From Oligoflexus sp. (GTDB lineage: Bacteria > Bdellovibrionota_B > Oligoflexia > Oligoflexales > Oligoflexaceae), in NCBI GenBank assembly GCA_030151925.1, contig JASLCY010000062.1, forward strand, positions 1-7,458: DNA of 7,458 nucleotides, in the 5' to 3' direction. Shown here piece after piece: positions 4,671-7,458 of the stretch. How positions within the stretch are numbered: position 1 is the first letter of the stretch; each line of letters starts with the position of its first letter. The notes under the pieces are model-generated. The model was given only the letters and a program-made list of their open reading frames with translations, searched no databases and was not told the DNA's origin. The position numbers and the translations under genes were made by a program.

Positions 4671-7370
4671 ATGAGAGAAAGATCCTTAGTAGGTGCGATA
4701 AGCTTTGTGCTCTTATCGACACTCGCCCACGCGCAGTCCAGCACTCCGGATGTGCCGACCGAACCGCAGTCGCCGCAGTCGAAGATCGAGGAAACGCCGG
4801 CGCCCAAGAGCACGCCCGAGAAAAGCAAGAAAGAGACGATCCAGGTCACCGGCTCGCGCATCAAGCAGATCGATGTCGAGACAGCGTCCCCTGTAACGGT
4901 TTTCAGCAAGGAAGACATCGATCGTTCCGGCTCCGCGACCGTCACGGACTTCATCAAGAACCGCATCGTTTCCGGTTCGGTCACGACGGAGAACGCGACC
5001 CTCCAGCAATCGGCCGGTACCGCGAGTTTCGGCGGCCGCGACTTCGACCCTGAATACACCCTCGTCCTGGTCAACGGCCGTCGCATCCCGACCAACGCGA
5101 TCGCGGACGATTACGTTGACTTGAACCTCATCCCCCTCGCCGCTATCGAACGCATCGAATACCTCACCGACGGCGCTTCGGCGATCTACGGTTCGGACGC
5201 CGTGGCCGGCGTGTTGAACATCATCACCAAGAAGCAGTTCACCGGCACCCAGGTCGTGACGCGCGGCGGCCTCAATACCAAACACAAGGACGGCGCTGAG
5301 ACCGGTCTTCAGATCGTCAGCGGCACCTCGAGCGACAAGTCGAACTTCTTGATCGCTGCCGACCTCTTCAAACGCGAACCCATCAAAGCGATCAACCGTC
5401 CTTTGATCAATTCGTCGATCTCTCCTGATGGCCAGGACGGCCGCAGCCCGACCGGTTTCCCCGGTTACATGCGTGTGACGCCGGCCGGCGGAACGCCGAC
5501 CACTCGCCCGTTCGCGGACTGCCCTGCCGATCAGGTGGCTTCGAGCGGCCAGTGCATGATGGACGTCGCACCTCTCTATCAGGTGAACCCCAAGACCGAA
5601 CGCCAAAGCATCTACTCGATCTTCGATCACCAGCTCAGCGACCGTGTGAAGTTCTTCGGTGAAGCCCGCTTCGCCCGCACTCTCACGACCGTCAAGAACG
5701 GTGCCTCCCCCGGCCAGATCTCGATGACCGGCGCGGATTACAATGCATTGCCGGACGCGTTCAAAGCGCAAAGCCCGTTCGCCGGTGAAGCGATCGCCGA
5801 CGACGCGCGCGTTCAGATCGGTCGTCGTTTCGTTGAGTTCGGACCACGCGTGACCGATAACACCAACGAAAGCTTCAACCTCGTTTCCGGTCTCTCCGGT
5901 ACGATCGGCGACGAGACGAACTGGGAATTGACTCTTGCGAAGCACCGCTTGAAGAACCTCCAGGTCGGCATCGACGGCAACCTCGATGGCCAGAAGGTCA
6001 TAGGTTACTTCAAAGACGGGACTTTCAACCCATTCCAACTCAATACCTTCAACACGGCGGCTCAAGTCGCGGCGAAGGATGATACCGTCACCGAGATCTT
6101 CCGTCTCGGTCTCTCGGATCTCGAAGACTACACCCTGAACTTCGACGGCCACCTTCCTACCGAGCTTCCAGGCGGTAAAATCGGTTGGGCTGCTGGTATC
6201 GAACTCCGTAAAGAACGTTATAACGATCAGTCCGACTCCCTCTCCCAGTCGGGCGAGATCATCGGTTCGGCCGGCGGTAAAGGCGGCGGCGGACAAGAGA
6301 CTCGCGCGGGTTACGTCGAAGCCGAGCTGCCGCTGCTCAAATCCGTGAACCTGAGCCTCGCGCTCCGTCACGACTCCGTGCAGAACACGATGGGCGATAA
6401 AGACGAGAAATCGGCGACGACCTACCACGCCGGTATCCAGTACGCGCCTATCGAAATGCTGAAGTTCCGCGGTACGTATTCCACCGGCTTCAAGGCTGCG
6501 CCTCTCCACGACCGCTTCCTCCAGGCTGATTTCGGCGTCGAGCAAGTCAACGATCCGGTCGGTTGCGCGAACGGAACCGCTTCCTGTACCCTGCACGAAG
6601 TCAACGCCCAAACCACGGGTAACCCCAACCTCGATCCCGAGAAGTCGGTTTACGTGAACGGCGGCATCGTCTTCCAGCCGCTGCAAGACCTCAACTTCAC
6701 TCTCGATTACTGGGACCTTAAGATCAAAGACAAGATCGGCCAGCTCTCGACCCAGTACATCCTGAACAACGCGGCGAAGTATGCGAACCTCATCCACCGC
6801 AGCCCTGCCGGTACCTTGGATGAAGACGGTTCTTACGTCGACTCGCAGCTCCTCAACCTCAACAAGAACGAGAGCGCGGGTATCGAGCTCGGCGGCAGCT
6901 ACCAGCAGAACCTCGGTTTCGCTCGTCTGAACACCGGCCTCAAGATCGCGAAGACCGTTATCTCGAAGACGCAAGAGACGCCTAGCGACCCTATGTGTGA
7001 CCTCGCGAAGTACACCAGCGCCCCGAACGGCCAGCTCAATGCCGACCTCCTCGCGAAGAGCTGGAGCTTCAGCGCGAACGCTCACTACAACAGCGCCTTC
7101 ACTTCGCACGGCGCGGGTTTCACTCCCGGCACCTGCGAATTCGATGCGACCAACGGCGACACCACTTTCCGCGTGAAGCACTATGCTGACCTTGATATCA
7201 ACGTCGGTTACGTCGCTCCCTGGGGAACGGAGTTCGGCATCGGCGTGAACAACCTCACCAACGCCGCTCCCGCCTATGATCAGAACGTCGGCTGGCCATG
7301 GTACGACCAAGGTCGTTACAGCAACACCGGTCGCTTCTTCTACGGCACGATCGGCCACAAGTTTGACTGA
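4671..7370 (+). CDS. TonB-dependent outer-membrane receptor
   Basis: An 899-aa TonB-dependent receptor: a 22-strand outer-membrane barrel with an N-terminal plug that imports a scarce ligand with energy from TonB-ExbBD. Residues 1-21 are a Sec signal peptide (AHA|Q). A Pro/Ser/Lys-rich linker (22-54) leads to a TonB-box-like ETIQVTG (55-61). The plug (about 62-190) carries SPVTVFSKEDI, LVLVNGRRIP (131-140), LIPLAAIERIEYL and the hallmark GASAIYGSDAVAGVLNIITK (168-187). Barrel signatures include the Gly-rich 534-541 before an E-x-x-x-P strand, GFKAAPL (606-612, compare the common FRAP), GNPNLDPE (650-657) and VNNLTN (859-864). Three Cys pairs (284/295, 632/639, 776/822) probably lock surface loops. 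The chain ends GHKFD, so the usual terminal Phe is next to last. Residues 22-54 are too short for an N-terminal signalling (STN) domain. The ligand is unknown; siderophore, cobalamin and glycan are all possible. The gene appears monocistronic. Confidence 0.95.
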   Translation: MRERSLVGAISFVLLSTLAHAQSSTPDVPTEPQSPQSKIEETPAPKSTPEKSKKETIQVTGSRIKQIDVETASPVTVFSKEDIDRSGSATVTDFIKNRIVSGSVTTENATLQQSAGTASFGGRDFDPEYTLVLVNGRRIPTNAIADDYVDLNLIPLAAIERIEYLTDGASAIYGSDAVAGVLNIITKKQFTGTQVVTRGGLNTKHKDGAETGLQIVSGTSSDKSNFLIAADLFKREPIKAINRPLINSSISPDGQDGRSPTGFPGYMRVTPAGGTPTTRPFADCPADQVASSGQCMMDVAPLYQVNPKTERQSIYSIFDHQLSDRVKFFGEARFARTLTTVKNGASPGQISMTGADYNALPDAFKAQSPFAGEAIADDARVQIGRRFVEFGPRVTDNTNESFNLVSGLSGTIGDETNWELTLAKHRLKNLQVGIDGNLDGQKVIGYFKDGTFNPFQLNTFNTAAQVAAKDDTVTEIFRLGLSDLEDYTLNFDGHLPTELPGGKIGWAAGIELRKERYNDQSDSLSQSGEIIGSAGGKGGGGQETRAGYVEAELPLLKSVNLSLALRHDSVQNTMGDKDEKSATTYHAGIQYAPIEMLKFRGTYSTGFKAAPLHDRFLQADFGVEQVNDPVGCANGTASCTLHEVNAQTTGNPNLDPEKSVYVNGGIVFQPLQDLNFTLDYWDLKIKDKIGQLSTQYILNNAAKYANLIHRSPAGTLDEDGSYVDSQLLNLNKNESAGIELGGSYQQNLGFARLNTGLKIAKTVISKTQETPSDPMCDLAKYTSAPNGQLNADLLAKSWSFSANAHYNSAFTSHGAGFTPGTCEFDATNGDTTFRVKHYADLDINVGYVAPWGTEFGIGVNNLTNAAPAYDQNVGWPWYDQGRYSNTGRFFYGTIGHKFD

Positions 7371-7380
7371 GATCACTGTC

Positions 7381-7402
7381 TAAGGCGGAGAGATCCGCCT
7401 TA
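7381..7402 (+). terminator. 9-bp hairpin with GAGA loop after the TonB receptor, then an A-tract
   Basis: TAAGGCGGA (7381-7389) and TCCGCCTTA (7394-7402) pair perfectly over the tetraloop GAGA, which fits the stable GNRA class when read as plus-strand RNA. It begins 10 nt after the receptor stop. It is followed by A (run 7402-7409), not T, so it is not a textbook intrinsic terminator; it may stabilise the 3' end or act with Rho. The remaining bases to 7458 show no gene. Confidence 0.55.
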
Positions 7403-7458
7403 AAAAAAACGAGGCCTAAGCTTTTGCTTCAATGGCATTCGGTTAACGAGTTAAGAAT

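Noticed and set aside
4713..7376. 887-codon open frame on the minus strand opposite the TonB receptor
   Set aside because: It is codon-aligned with the receptor gene and stays open only because the receptor avoids TTA, CTA and TCA. It has no recognisable domain, and the receptor itself is unmistakable.

Overview
This window looks like chromosomal DNA from a free-living Gram-negative bacterium. The evidence is a TonB-dependent outer-membrane receptor, a lipobox lipoprotein, a Tat-type signal peptide, Shine-Dalgarno (SD) sequences of the AGGAG type in front of every gene, and GC-rich third codon positions set against a clearly AT-richer intergenic region. I cannot name the taxon. A proteobacterial or Bdellovibrionota/Oligoflexia-like lineage would fit, but that is a guess. 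There is no tRNA, rRNA, CRISPR array, insertion sequence or phage gene.

The layout is four complete genes. (1) 68-1786 (+) is a secreted glycoside hydrolase of family GH5 with a C-terminal domain made of three Cys-containing repeats. (2) 1790-2644 (-) is an SGNH/GDSL-hydrolase lipoprotein that converges on gene 1 with only 3 nt between the two stop codons. (3) 2709-4148 (-) is a Tat-exported FAD-dependent oxidoreductase of the flavin amine oxidase fold, 64 nt upstream of gene 2 and probably co-transcribed with it. (4) 4671-7370 (+) is a TonB-dependent receptor, divergent from gene 3.

The 522-nt gap between genes 3 and 4 (4149-4670) has no convincing gene. It is dense in short direct and inverted repeats: a tandem GTTTTACAA repeat close to the receptor gene, an 11-bp T-tract repeat, and three inverted repeats. 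It probably carries both divergent promoters and their operators. The receptor gene is followed by a 9-bp hairpin with a GNRA-type loop and then an A-tract instead of the usual T-tract.

All four products are predicted to leave the cytoplasm. One coherent reading is a small envelope locus in which a secreted glycosidase and a surface or periplasmic esterase trim an external glycan or glycoconjugate, a TonB receptor imports a product, and a periplasmic flavoprotein oxidises something related. This is inference from the neighbourhood; no substrate can be read from the sequence. The most unusual items are the three-repeat domain on the GH5 enzyme, the repeat-rich divergent regulatory region, the hairpin-plus-A-tract end of the receptor gene, and a leader before the esterase in which the SD can pair in a mutually exclusive way.
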